Part shown: piece after piece, positions 1-7,436 of the stretch
Numbering within the stretch: the stretch's first letter is position 1
How the letters are laid out: each line of letters begins with the position of its first letter
Source: CAZMGD01 sp964565705
Lineage (GTDB): Bacteria; Actinomycetota; Acidimicrobiia; Acidimicrobiales; Ilumatobacteraceae
Reading direction: 5' to 3'
DNA: 14,059 nucleotides
NCBI GenBank assembly: GCA_964565705.1
Contig: CAZMGD010000103.1
Location: 1 to 14,059, forward strand
Program-made: the position numbers and the translations under genes
Notes under the pieces: generated by a model
Seen by the model: only the letters and a program-made list of their open reading frames with translations
What the model was told of the DNA's origin: nothing
The model's database searches: none

Positions 1-58
1 TCGAACCCCCAACCTTCTGATCCGTAGTCAGATGCTCTATCCATTGAGCTACGAGCGC
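1..58 (-). tRNA. tRNA-Arg(ACG), 3' end cut by window edge
   Basis: Read on the minus strand from 58, the sequence gives a 7-base acceptor strand GCGCTCG, the linker TA, a D-arm with GCTC/GAGC, and an anticodon arm TCTGA-CTACGGA-TCAGA whose loop gives anticodon ACG (arginine CGN codons, A34 normally modified to inosine). It continues with the variable AGGTT, T-stem GGGGG and the start of the T-loop TTCGA. The window ends inside the T-loop, so the 3' T-stem, the acceptor strand and any CCA are not visible. A plausible promoter lies just upstream. Confidence 0.93.
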
Positions 59-78
59 GGGTTGATGTGCGGTCCGGA

Positions 79-107
79 AGTCTAGGGCGACTTACTCGCG
101 AACGGAA
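79..107 (-). promoter_or_regulatory. Candidate promoter of the tRNA-Arg gene
   Basis: On the minus strand a -10-like TAGACT (84-79) is preceded by TTCCGT (107-102) with exactly 17 bases between them. It would place the transcription start about 14 bases before the mature tRNA 5' end. The -35 box matches the consensus poorly, so support rests on the -10 box, the spacing and the position. The transglycosylase stop codon lies just upstream at 126. Confidence 0.4.
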
Positions 108-125
108 CCGGTCGACGTGACACAG

Positions 126-1205
126 TCAGCCCGGCGCGCCGCCCCACGGACCCCAGCCCCCGGCGCGCACGTAGAGCATCAGCGCCGCCTGCGCGTTCAG
201 CAGCGGGTCGTACAGCTGCTCAGGACTGGTGATCCCCATGCCGGCCAGCCAGTTCTGGTGCGAGTCCCACTTGATCTGGAACAGCCCGTAGCAGCACCAG
301 TTGCGCACGCCCGGCTTCAGGTTGCTCTCGCGAGTGGCGATCGCGATCGCATCGTCGGCGAGCTCGGCGGGGAACACCGACCGCAGGATCGCCACGACCT
401 CGTCCGCCGTGTACGCCTTCGGTGCCGCCGTGGTCGTCGGTGCGGCGGTCGACGTCGTCGTCGGCTTCGCCGTCGTCGTCGGTGCGGCGGTCGCGGTGGT
501 CGTCGGCCTCGCGGTCGTCGCCGGCGCCGCGGTGGTGGTCGGGGCTGGCGGCGGGCCGGGCGCCGAAACGCCGGCGGGGAGGCAGATCGAGCGGCCGGGA
601 TAGATGGCGGTGTCGGCGTTGGCGCCATTGGCGGCGAGCAGCGCGGACGTGGAGATGCCGGCGCGGTCAGCGATACCGATCCAGTAGTCGCCTTCGGCGA
701 CCACGTACTCTCCCGCACACGCCGGCTCAGTCGTCGTCGGAGCCTCGGTCGCCGCGGCCGCAGGTGGCGCGGCGTCCGCTGGTTGCACGGCGGCCGCGGA
801 AGCAGCGGTGGTCGCCGCAGGGGCCGCCGGCGCGGCGGCGGTGGCCTGGGTGATCGGCGCCGCAGAGGTCGCCCGATCGACGACGGCGACGCCGGACTGC
901 GCGGCGCTGGTCGCCGCGGGCTCGGCGGCGAGGGTCGTGGTGGCCTCGGCAGGATCGACGAGAGCGATCGAGCCCTCCCCACCGCTGGTGGCGAGCAGCG
1001 CCGCGGCACCGCCGGTCGGCTGCGCCTCGACGCTCGCACCCCCGTCACGGTTCAGCGCGGCGACGACCGGGATGCCGAGCAACCCGACGAGCACGAGCGC
1101 CCCGACTCGGGCCACGAACGGGTCGCGTCCACGCCTCGGCATCGGCACGTCGCCGCGGCGGACGTTGGCTCGCCGGATGGGCGACTGAGGCGTGAACTCT
1201 GACAT
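126..1205 (-). CDS. Secreted or anchored LysM lytic transglycosylase
   Basis: Predicted peptidoglycan-cleaving enzyme acting outside the membrane. From the ATG at 1205 it has 359 residues. A basic N-terminus (MPRRGRDPF) precedes one hydrophobic segment, VGALVLVGLLGIPVVAAL, acting as signal or anchor. A long Ala/Thr/Pro-rich stretch follows, then a LysM domain (GEYVVAEGDYWIGIAD through YPGRSICLPAG), a second Pro/Thr/Ala linker, and a C-terminal transglycosylase SLT-like domain. The catalytic Glu is in ATRESNLKPG (about residue 293), followed by GLFQIKWDSHQNW. Two adjacent Cys sit in NWCCYGLFQ. The start is uncertain: none of the candidates (ATG at 1292, 1205, 1142) has a good Shine-Dalgarno. 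The extra residues from 1292 do not resemble a membrane-protein start, so 1205 is preferred. The domain assignment is secure; whether it is a growth, division or resuscitation-type enzyme is unknown. Confidence 0.88.
   Translation of the reverse strand: MSEFTPQSPIRRANVRRGDVPMPRRGRDPFVARVGALVLVGLLGIPVVAALNRDGGASVEAQPTGGAAALLATSGGEGSIALVDPAEATTTLAAEPAATSAAQSGVAVVDRATSAAPITQATAAAPAAPAATTAASAAAVQPADAAPPAAAATEAPTTTEPACAGEYVVAEGDYWIGIADRAGISTSALLAANGANADTAIYPGRSICLPAGVSAPGPPPAPTTTAAPATTARPTTTATAAPTTTAKPTTTSTAAPTTTAAPKAYTADEVVAILRSVFPAELADDAIAIATRESNLKPGVRNWCCYGLFQIKWDSHQNWLAGMGITSPEQLYDPLLNAQAALMLYVRAGGWGPWGGAPG
433..537. repeat. Tandem repeat coding the Pro/Thr/Ala linker
   Basis: An identical 19-base unit, GTCGTCGGTGCGGCGGTCG, occurs at 433-451 and again at 475-493, a period of 42 bases (14 residues). 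Degenerate copies continue to about 537. On the minus strand this encodes the PTTT/AAP-type linker between the LysM and catalytic domains of the transglycosylase. Such linkers span the cell-wall layer, and the repeat could change length by slippage in steps of 14 residues. Confidence 0.6.
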
Positions 1206-1354
1206 GAGGGATGGACCTGTCGACCCGGAACCTGCCGAGACGAAGTCGACAGTCTGGTCACGTTCGTCATCGAAATGCAACGCGACGGCCATCTCGGCGC
1301 CGTGTGCAGGAGCGTCTCGAATCGTTGTCGTAACAAACGCAACACTCGGGGCGC

Positions 1355-1368
1355 GCGGAGCGCTCCGC
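1355..1368. promoter_or_regulatory. Perfect 14-bp palindrome, candidate operator
   Basis: GCGGAGCGCTCCGC is its own reverse complement over all 14 bases. It lies in the gap between the divergent transglycosylase and SulP genes and directly abuts the -10 box TACCTT at 1369. It would therefore occupy the spacer of the SulP promoter, a usual place for a repressor dimer. High GC makes chance palindromes somewhat more likely, so function is inferred from its position. Confidence 0.4.
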
Positions 1369-1374
1369 TACCTT
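1369..1374 (+). promoter_or_regulatory. Candidate -10 box of the SulP gene
   Basis: TACCTT fits the TANNNT form of actinobacterial -10 elements and resembles the boxes before three other genes in this window. Transcription would begin near 1380, giving either a leader of about 29 bases before the GTG at 1409 or a leaderless small ORF at 1380. No convincing -35 box is visible. Confidence 0.4.
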
Positions 1375-1379
1375 GTGGC

Positions 1380-1412
1380 GTGTCCCTGGATCGGCCGAGC
1401 GAGCATCGGTGA
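1380..1412 (+). promoter_or_regulatory. Possible 10-codon leader ORF before SulP
   Basis: A GTG six bases past the TACCTT box opens a frame encoding MSLDRPSEHR. Its TGA stop (1410-1412) overlaps the GTG start chosen for the transporter (1409-1411) as GTGA. If transcription starts at about 1380, this would be a leaderless leader peptide coupled to translation of the downstream gene. It contains no cysteine, so the Cys-rich attenuation known for mycobacterial sulphur genes is not directly supported. The frame is short and could be chance. Confidence 0.22.
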
Positions 1413-3127
1413 GCAAGCCAGCCGCGGTGCGCAGATGGATCCGCGGGATCGGGCCCGAGCGAGCTCACCTCCGCGCGGACGCGCTGGCTGGGCTACCGGG
1501 CGCGATCGCCAGCGTGCCCGACGGCATGGCGTCGGGTGTCCTCGCCGGCGTGAGCCCGGTGCACGGTCTGTACGCGAGCTTCGCCGGGCCGATCGCCGGT
1601 GGACTGGGCGCGAGCACCCGGTTGATGCTGATCACGACGACGAGCGCCGCGGCGCTCGCCGCAGGCTCCGGCATCTCGGGGATCGACGGCGCGGATCGAG
1701 CGGGCGCGCTGGCGTTGCTCACGGTCATGGCCGGCGCGTTCATGGTGCTCGCCGGCATCATCCGCCTCGGGCGCTACACCCGGTTCGTGTCCCACTCCGT
1801 GATGCTCGGCTTCCTCACCGGCATCGGCGTGAACATCATCTTGGGCCAGCTGTCGGACCTGACCGGCGCTCCGGCCGAGGGTCCCAACAACCTGTTCAAG
1901 GCGATCGACGTCGTCACCCATCCGGCGCGCATCGATGCCGCCACGCTGCTGATCGGGCTCAGCGCGCTGGCGCTGCTGCTCGTCATCGCCCGAACGCGCC
2001 TCGCGATCCTGAGCGCCCTGTTCGCGCTGGTGATCCCCACCCTGGCCGTCTTGCTGTTCGGCCTCGACAGCGTGGCCAAGGTGGAGGACGCCGGCGACAT
2101 CCCCCGCGGCCTGCCGTTGCCCGCCCTGCCGGATCTCGGCCAGTTCTCGTTCGAACTCCTCGCGTCGGCCGCGGCCGTCGCCGCGATCGTGCTCGTCCAG
2201 GGCGCCGGCGTCGCCGAGTCGGCGCCGAACCGCGACGGTCCCTCCGGTGCCAACCAGGACTTCATCGCCCAGGGTGCGGGCAACCTGGCGTCGGGGTTCT
2301 TCAAGGGCATCCCGGTCGGCGGGTCGGTCGGCCAGACGGCGCTCAACATCTCGGCCGGCGCACGCACCCGCTGGGCGGCGATCCTGTCGGGGGTGTGGAT
2401 GATCGTCATCCTTGTCGCGTTCTCCGGCGTGGTCGGCAAGGTGGCGATGACGACCCTCGCCGCGATCCTCATCTACGCCGGCTTCGGATCGCTGCGCCCC
2501 CACGAGATCGTCACCGTCATGCGCACCGGTCCGAACTCGCAGATCGCGATCGTCAGCACGTTCGTGGCCACGATGTTCCTCCCCGTCGCCGCGGCCGTCG
2601 GCGTGGGCGTGGTCATCTCCCTCCTGCTCCAGCTCAACCAGGAGGCGATCGATCTCGCTGTCGTCCAGCTCACGCTCGACGACAGCGGTCGGTTCGTCGA
2701 GCAGCCGCCGCCCGGGCGCCTGCAGAGCAACGAGGTCACCGTGCTCGACGTCTACGGAAGTCTCTTCTACGCCGGTTCACGCACGCTGCAGGCACGGCTG
2801 CCCGATCCCGCTGGCGCGGTCCGGCCGGCGGTGATCCTCCGCTTGCGCGGTCGCACCACGCTCGGAGCGACGTTCTTCGCCGTCGTGTCGCACTACGCGG
2901 ACCAGCTGAACGCGGTCGGCGGACGGCTGTACCTCAGCGGGCTGGATCCGCAGCTCATCGCTCGCATCCGCAGGCAGCAGAGCGATCCGCCGACTGGCAC
3001 CGCGCGGTTGTACGAGGCTGACCCGATCGTCGGGCGATCGACGGCCGACGCCGTCGAGGACGCGGCGACATGGTTGGTGGGCGTGGGCGAGACGCTGCCC
3101 GACGAGGACGCCGCCGACCCGGGCTGA
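1409..3127 (+). CDS. SulP-family anion transporter with C-terminal STAS domain
   Basis: Multi-pass inner-membrane carrier of the SulP/SLC26 family, which moves sulphate, bicarbonate or other anions. From the GTG at 1409 it has 572 residues, the usual size. The family N-terminal signature is clear at about residues 22-62: DALAGLPGAIASVPDGMAS, then GVSPVHGLYASF, followed by STRLMLITTTSAAAL. Many hydrophobic segments run to about residue 430. A STAS domain (about 441-535, starting NEVTVLDVYGSLFYAG) and a charged tail of about 35 residues follow. An in-frame TTG at 1373 would add 12 residues, but it overlaps the -10 box, so GTG 1409 is preferred. No strong Shine-Dalgarno precedes it. It faces the GlsB-like gene with 21 bases between stops. 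The substrate cannot be assigned. Confidence 0.9.
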   Translation: MSKPAAVRRWIRGIGPERAHLRADALAGLPGAIASVPDGMASGVLAGVSPVHGLYASFAGPIAGGLGASTRLMLITTTSAAALAAGSGISGIDGADRAGALALLTVMAGAFMVLAGIIRLGRYTRFVSHSVMLGFLTGIGVNIILGQLSDLTGAPAEGPNNLFKAIDVVTHPARIDAATLLIGLSALALLLVIARTRLAILSALFALVIPTLAVLLFGLDSVAKVEDAGDIPRGLPLPALPDLGQFSFELLASAAAVAAIVLVQGAGVAESAPNRDGPSGANQDFIAQGAGNLASGFFKGIPVGGSVGQTALNISAGARTRWAAILSGVWMIVILVAFSGVVGKVAMTTLAAILIYAGFGSLRPHEIVTVMRTGPNSQIAIVSTFVATMFLPVAAAVGVGVVISLLLQLNQEAIDLAVVQLTLDDSGRFVEQPPPGRLQSNEVTVLDVYGSLFYAGSRTLQARLPDPAGAVRPAVILRLRGRTTLGATFFAVVSHYADQLNAVGGRLYLSGLDPQLIARIRRQQSDPPTGTARLYEADPIVGRSTADAVEDAATWLVGVGETLPDEDAADPG

Positions 3128-3148
3128 GATCCGGCCGAGGCGCTGCCC

Positions 3149-3445
3149 TCAGCGACGCCGCTTGGCCGACGCGGCCTGCTTGGCCTGCTTGGCCTGACGA
3201 CCTTCCCACCACCGCCACACCAGCACGACGATCAGGGCACCGACGAGCGAGCCGATGATGCCGCTGGGGCGCAGGGCGAGCCCGTCGCCGGCGATCAGGC
3301 TGAAGATCAGCCCACCGACGAACGACCCGACGAGCCCGGAGACGAGCGCCAACGTCCAGTCCATGCCGCGCTTGCCGGTGCCGAGGATCAGCTGGGCGCC
3401 AGCGCCGATGAGGAATCCGAAACCGAGAATGCCGAGAATCAACAT
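3149..3445 (-). CDS. GlsB/YeaQ/YmgE-family small membrane protein
   Basis: 98 residues, the usual length for this family (often annotated transglycosylase-associated or stress-response membrane protein). Three hydrophobic segments are visible: residues 1-22 (MLILGILGFGFLIGAGAQLI), a Gly-rich middle segment about 30-51 (LALVSGLVGSFVGGLIFSLI), and about 62-80 (SGIIGSLVGALIVVLVW). The C-terminal tail is unusually basic (GRQAKQAKQAASAKRRR) and its KQA repeats come from a short DNA repeat near 3173-3195. The ATG at 3445 has GAAGG nine bases upstream. The molecular role of the family is not well defined; the family call itself is firm. Confidence 0.82.
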   Translation of the reverse strand: MLILGILGFGFLIGAGAQLILGTGKRGMDWTLALVSGLVGSFVGGLIFSLIAGDGLALRPSGIIGSLVGALIVVLVWRWWEGRQAKQAKQAASAKRRR

Positions 3446-3519
3446 GGAGCGAGACCTTCGTCAGAGAGAGAGCTCCGGCACCGGTGGTCGGCGCCGAACG
3501 GCGACGGACCTTACCGGAG

Positions 3520-4833
3520 TCAGTCCACCGCGGCCTCATGTGCCACGCCGCCGGCCGCGGCGGGCGCGGGTGGCGGGCTCACCGGACCACCGCCGAAGCG
3601 CGGCAACAGGGCCCGGGCGGCGAACACCGCCGCGACCGTGGCGGCGATCGCGAGTACGAGGGACACGAGGTTGGTGTCGAGGATGACGAGCACGAGCATG
3701 CCGACGCCGAAGCCGGCGGCGAGGGCGATGTCGTTGCGGCGCCACCCCTCCCGCCACAACGCGACGACCACCGCGGCGATCGCGAGCAGCAGCAGGATGC
3801 CGGTCAGGCGCAGGAGGCTCGCCGCGGCACCGCCGAGGATCGCTTCGATCGCCGCCTTGGCGCCGGGTTTCACCGCGAGCCCCGGCGCGTCCTCGACGAC
3901 CTGGCGCACGACCGAACGGAGCACGACCAACGCCGCCGCGGTGCCGAGCCCGAGCGCGAACGTGGCGCGCCACCGGCGCGGCGCGACGAGCACCGTCGCC
4001 GCGACCAGCAAGATCGCAGCGATCACCAGGAGCACGACGCCTCGCTGCACCAGGACCAGCACCCGCTGTGCCTGCTGCACCGACTGATGGGCGGACGCGA
4101 CCGAGTCGCTCTGGTAGACCACGAGCTGGCCGAGGTCGTCGGGGAGGTCGCGGCCGAGCGCTGTCTCGAGCTCGGCCACCTGCTGCGCCGGATCTCCGTC
4201 GCGGGTGAGCGTCGGGAGCTCCACGTCGGACAGCAGGCCCAACGACTGCACCGCGGAGAGCCCGCGGCCGACGAGCGGCAGGAGGTTGACCGACACCTCA
4301 CCGCCGTCCGAGACGTTGATCCCGTCGGCCAGACCGTCGCCCTGCAGCACGTCCATGGCCCGGTCGTGGGCGCGCCCGATGATCCCGTTCAGCAGGTTCT
4401 GCACCTCCTCGGTGCCGAGCAGGTCGGTGAGCCGCCGCTCGACCGACGACTCGACGCCGGCGGCGATCGCCGGTGCCGCTCGACCCAGTTGACTCGGCAG
4501 CACGTCGGCCACGATGGCGTCGACGTCCACGGCGTCGAACACGGCGTTGGTGATGTAGGTGGCCAGGCCTGCCTGCACCTCGGATTGCGCCAGCGCGTCC
4601 TCCGTCAGGGCGGTGAAGCGATCGCGCTGCAGCACGGTCGCTTTCGCCCACACGCCGATCGACGCGACGACGAGGCACAGGACCGCGAGGGTCCCGAGCA
4701 CGCCGGCGACGATGGTACGCGCCTTGTGGCTCGCCTCGCGATCGGTCTGCTGCTCCTGCGCCGTCACGTCCGTTCCGCGGTCGAGACCCTCACCCGATGC
4801 TTCGCTCACGGGGAGCATCATGCCCTTTCCCAT
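3520..4833 (-). CDS. Multi-pass membrane protein of unknown function
   Basis: Up to 437 residues. After a hydrophilic N-terminus there is one membrane segment (about 41-63, IVAGVLGTLAVLCLVVASIG). About 200 mostly polar residues follow, likely outside the membrane, containing ERRLTDLLGTEEVQNLLN and DRAMDVLQGDG. A cluster of five or so C-terminal membrane segments then begins at VLVLVQRGVVLLVIAAILLV, and a Pro/Ala-rich tail ends the protein. This layout (one helix, large outer domain, helix bundle) is common in actinobacterial membrane proteins, but I recognise no named family or catalytic motif. The start is uncertain: GGGAAAGG lies just ahead of tandem ATGs at 4821 and 4818, which fit better than 4833. 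It is divergent from the fusion protein at 4874. Confidence 0.75.
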   Translation of the reverse strand: MGKGMMLPVSEASGEGLDRGTDVTAQEQQTDREASHKARTIVAGVLGTLAVLCLVVASIGVWAKATVLQRDRFTALTEDALAQSEVQAGLATYITNAVFDAVDVDAIVADVLPSQLGRAAPAIAAGVESSVERRLTDLLGTEEVQNLLNGIIGRAHDRAMDVLQGDGLADGINVSDGGEVSVNLLPLVGRGLSAVQSLGLLSDVELPTLTRDGDPAQQVAELETALGRDLPDDLGQLVVYQSDSVASAHQSVQQAQRVLVLVQRGVVLLVIAAILLVAATVLVAPRRWRATFALGLGTAAALVVLRSVVRQVVEDAPGLAVKPGAKAAIEAILGGAAASLLRLTGILLLLAIAAVVVALWREGWRRNDIALAAGFGVGMLVLVILDTNLVSLVLAIAATVAAVFAARALLPRFGGGPVSPPPAPAAAGGVAHEAAVD

Positions 4834-4859
4834 CAGCGCTGCGCGACCGGAGCCTCATC

Positions 4860-4865
4860 TACGCT
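4860..4865 (+). promoter_or_regulatory. Candidate leaderless -10 box
   Basis: TACGCT ends eight bases before the ATG at 4874. With the usual 6-8 base distance from -10 box to transcription start, the mRNA would begin at or next to the start codon, which agrees with the lack of a Shine-Dalgarno. It lies in the 40-base gap between two divergent genes. No clear -35 box is seen. Confidence 0.45.
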
Positions 4866-4873
4866 CCGGATCG

Positions 4874-7270
4874 ATGTCGATCCCTGAACGCGCCGAGGCG
4901 CGGGAGACGCCGTTCGGGATGGTGCTCTTCGCGTCGGCGCGCAACGAACGGCGTTCGCGGCGACCGACCGATGTGGCACTCGCGATCGCCATGACGATCC
5001 TCCTGATCCTCACCTGCGTGCTCGCTCAGGTCGCCGGTGACGTCGACGGTGCGTTCTCCGAGTTCCTCGCCTACATCCCCGAGTTCTTCCGGCCGGTCTG
5101 GTTGGCGTTGGCCTGGATGGCACCGGCGTGGGCGGTCGTGCTGCTCGCCGCCGCGTTCCTGCGCGGCCGCCCGAGCCTCGCTCGGGACATCGTTGCCGGC
5201 GCCGTGATCGCCGTGCTGATCGCGATGTTCGTGGGGTTCATGGTCGACGACGAGGGCTGGCACGTCATCTCCCGACTGATCGACCTCGGCGATCCACCGA
5301 CGTTCCCACCGGGGCTCATCAGCCTGGCGGCGGCTGCGATCGCCGTCGCCTCGCCGCACGTCACCCGCCCGTTCCGGCGCCTCGGCCGTTCGCTGATCTT
5401 CGGTCAGCTCATCGGCGTCGTGTTGCTCCGGGCTGCGAGCGGCGGTGGGGCCGTCGTCGCGATCGCGATCGGGCTGCTCGCCGCGGCAGCCGTCCACCTC
5501 ATCGTCGGGTCGCCGGGCGGGCGGCCGACGATCGGGCGCGTCCAACTGGCGCTCCAAGAGCTCGGGCTCCACATCACCCAGATCGCTGACATCCCGGGCC
5601 ACGCCGAGGGGGTCGTCCACTTCAGCGCGCTCGATGCGAACGGCCCACTCGAGGTCAAGGTGTACGGGCGCGACGCGTGGGATGCGCAGCTGCTCGCCAA
5701 CTTCTGGCGGTTGGCCTGGTACCGGGGCTCGCAGCGCGCCATGCGCCTCAGTCGGGTGCAACTCGTCGAGCACGAGGCGTTCGTGACGCTGCTCGCCGAG
5801 CGGGCCGGCGTGCGCGCCCCCCGGCTCGTCACGGCCGGGAGCGCCGGGCAAGGTGACGCGCTGGTCGTCGTGCGCCCGGACGGCCACGTGCTCGGGCGTG
5901 ATCTCGCTGCGCTTCCCGAGCTGACCGACGACGGCCTGGCCCGGCTGTGGACCGACCTCGACGCCCTCCACGACGCCGGCATCGCCCACCACCGCATCGA
6001 CCTCGACCGCGTCGTGCACCGTGAGGACGGCTCGGTCGGGTTCGGCGATCTCTCGTCCGCATCCGTCGCCGAGTCCGTCGCCGAGCGCCGTCAGGACGAG
6101 GCCCAGACACTTGCACTGACGATCGCCGTGGTCGGCGAAGAGCGCGCCCTCGGCGTCGCCCGCCGGCACCTGGGCGACGACGGTCTCCTCGCCGTCGTGC
6201 CATACCTCCAGGCAGCGGCGCTGCCGGCCCGGGTGCGCGACGTGCTCGATGACGGCGACGTCGATCTCGACGACGTGCGCGACCGCGTGCGCAAGGAGCT
6301 CGGCGCCGCTGAGCAGCCACTGATCAAGCTCCGCCGGGTCAGCGTCGGATCGATCCTCAACCTGGGTCTGCTGGCGATCGCCGCCTACGCCCTCATCGGC
6401 GCGTTCGGGGACATGGATCTCGAGTCGTTCGTCGATGCGCTGAGGGATGCGCAGTGGTGGTGGCTCGCGCTCGCGCTGTTGCTGGCCCAGCTGCCCCGGG
6501 TGCCGGCGGCGATCAGCACGATGGGGTCGATCGAGCATCCGTTACCGCTCGGCCCGCTCACGGCGCTGCAGTTCGCGATCTGCTACGTGAACCTGGCGAT
6601 CCCGAGCACCGCCGCACGCGTGGCGATCAACGTGCGCTTCTTCCAGCGCTTCGGCGTGCACCCCGCCACCGCGATGACCGCCGGCGTCATCGACTCCGTC
6701 TCGGGGTTCGTGGTCCAGATCGTCCTCTTCCTCGGTCTGTTCTTCTTCGCCTCCGACATCGAGCTGCACCTGTCCAGCGACACCGACGATCTCAGTGGGG
6801 TGCTGACGATCGCTCTCATCGCCCTCGCTGTCATCGTCGTCGCCGCGACCCTGGTCGTGGCGATCGGCCCGCTGCGTCGCCGCCTCATCGCCATCGTGCA
6901 CCAGTCGTCGGCCGCACTGCGCGTGCTGCGCAACCCGCGCAAGTTGCTGCAGCTGTTCGGCGGCAACCTCGTCAGCCAGCTCGGCTTCGCGATCGCGTTC
7001 GCCGCGTGCCTGGAGGCGTTCGGCGCCCATCTCCCCTTCACGCAGCTGGTGCTGATCAACACGGTGGTGTCGCTGTTCGCCGGGCTGCTGCCGGTGCCGG
7101 GCGGGATCGGCGTGTCCGAGGCGGGCCTCACGCTCGGGCTCACGACCGCCGGCGTCCCGGCCGAGATCGCGTTCGCGATCGCCCTCGCCTACCGGTTCGT
7201 CAGCTTCTACCTGCCACCGATCTGGGGCTGGTTCTGCTACCAGTGGCTGCTGAAGCGCCGCTACCTGTAG
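4874..7270 (+). CDS. Kinase-like / LPG-synthase-TM membrane fusion protein
   Basis: 798 residues in three parts. Residues about 33-213 contain five or so membrane segments (such as VALAIAMTILLILTCVLAQV and LISLAAAAIAVAS). Residues about 218-475 form a soluble domain resembling a protein or small-molecule kinase: K262 in LEVKVYGRD matches the ATP-binding lysine, AHHRIDLDRVV (371-381) the catalytic loop, and GDLSSA (391-396) the metal-binding loop. Both loops are altered, so activity is doubtful. Residues about 490-798 are a lysylphosphatidylglycerol synthase-type flippase domain with the signature PVPGGIGVSEAG (740-751). There is no aminoacyl-transferase domain like that of MprF, so lipid lysylation is not implied. 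A lipid-related membrane role is inference. The ATG at 4874 is chosen because a -10 box lies eight bases upstream; the open frame extends further but overlaps the divergent gene. Confidence 0.86.
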   Translation: MSIPERAEARETPFGMVLFASARNERRSRRPTDVALAIAMTILLILTCVLAQVAGDVDGAFSEFLAYIPEFFRPVWLALAWMAPAWAVVLLAAAFLRGRPSLARDIVAGAVIAVLIAMFVGFMVDDEGWHVISRLIDLGDPPTFPPGLISLAAAAIAVASPHVTRPFRRLGRSLIFGQLIGVVLLRAASGGGAVVAIAIGLLAAAAVHLIVGSPGGRPTIGRVQLALQELGLHITQIADIPGHAEGVVHFSALDANGPLEVKVYGRDAWDAQLLANFWRLAWYRGSQRAMRLSRVQLVEHEAFVTLLAERAGVRAPRLVTAGSAGQGDALVVVRPDGHVLGRDLAALPELTDDGLARLWTDLDALHDAGIAHHRIDLDRVVHREDGSVGFGDLSSASVAESVAERRQDEAQTLALTIAVVGEERALGVARRHLGDDGLLAVVPYLQAAALPARVRDVLDDGDVDLDDVRDRVRKELGAAEQPLIKLRRVSVGSILNLGLLAIAAYALIGAFGDMDLESFVDALRDAQWWWLALALLLAQLPRVPAAISTMGSIEHPLPLGPLTALQFAICYVNLAIPSTAARVAINVRFFQRFGVHPATAMTAGVIDSVSGFVVQIVLFLGLFFFASDIELHLSSDTDDLSGVLTIALIALAVIVVAATLVVAIGPLRRRLIAIVHQSSAALRVLRNPRKLLQLFGGNLVSQLGFAIAFAACLEAFGAHLPFTQLVLINTVVSLFAGLLPVPGGIGVSEAGLTLGLTTAGVPAEIAFAIALAYRFVSFYLPPIWGWFCYQWLLKRRYL

Positions 7271-7284
7271 CCGACGCGACAGCG

Positions 7285-7377
7285 TGGCGGAGAGGGTGGG
7301 ATTTGAACCCACGGACCCCTGAAAGGGGTCTCCACCTTAGCAGGGTGGCCCGTTCGACCGGACTCCGGCACCTCTCC
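7285..7377 (-). tRNA. tRNA-Ser(GCT)
   Basis: On the minus strand from 7377: acceptor GGAGAGG pairs with CCTCTCC, the anticodon arm CCACC-CTGCTAA-GGTGG gives GCT (serine AGC/AGU codons), the long variable arm (ACCCCTTTCAGGGGT) is typical of class II serine tRNAs, and the T-arm is GTGGG-TTCAAAT-CCCAC. The discriminator is G, and the CCA end is encoded at 7287-7285. The body without CCA is 90 bases. It stands alone, opposite in direction to its two protein-gene neighbours. Confidence 0.97.
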
Positions 7378-7388
7378 AAGAGTCGTCC

Positions 7389-7394
7389 AGCATA
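7389..7394 (-). promoter_or_regulatory. Candidate -10 box of tRNA-Ser
   Basis: Reading the minus strand gives TATGCT, a good -10 box ending 11 bases before the mature 5' end of tRNA-Ser. The expected start would fall about 5 bases before the mature tRNA. The -35 region is weak (TGGTCG near 7417-7412). The gap is shared with the divergent engB promoter. Confidence 0.45.
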
Positions 7395-7423
7395 CAGAGC
7401 AACGGCCCAGCCGACCATTGCCA

Positions 7424-7429
7424 TACCCT
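7424..7429 (+). promoter_or_regulatory. Candidate leaderless -10 box of engB
   Basis: TACCCT ends seven bases before the engB ATG at 7437, the spacing expected when transcription starts at the start codon. No Shine-Dalgarno is present, which fits a leaderless mRNA. No -35 match is evident. Confidence 0.45.
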
Positions 7430-7436
7430 CGACCTG

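Noticed and set aside
1..58. Integration site or mobile element next to the tRNA-Arg gene
   Set aside because: No integrase, attachment-site repeat or change in base composition is visible beside it.
117..1202. Long plus-strand open frame rich in Arg/Gly opposite the transglycosylase
   Set aside because: Low-complexity Arg/Gly composition caused by the GC-rich antisense strand; the minus strand has clear LysM and transglycosylase domains.
1192..3021. 609-residue plus-strand open frame overlapping SulP
   Set aside because: Arg/His/Pro-rich shadow in another frame; the SulP frame carries the family motifs and hydrophobic segments.
3123..3153. Inverted repeat GCTGAG/CTCAGC between the convergent SulP and GlsB-like stops
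   Set aside because: Only 6 bp with a 19-base loop and no T-run; too weak to call a terminator in GC-rich DNA.
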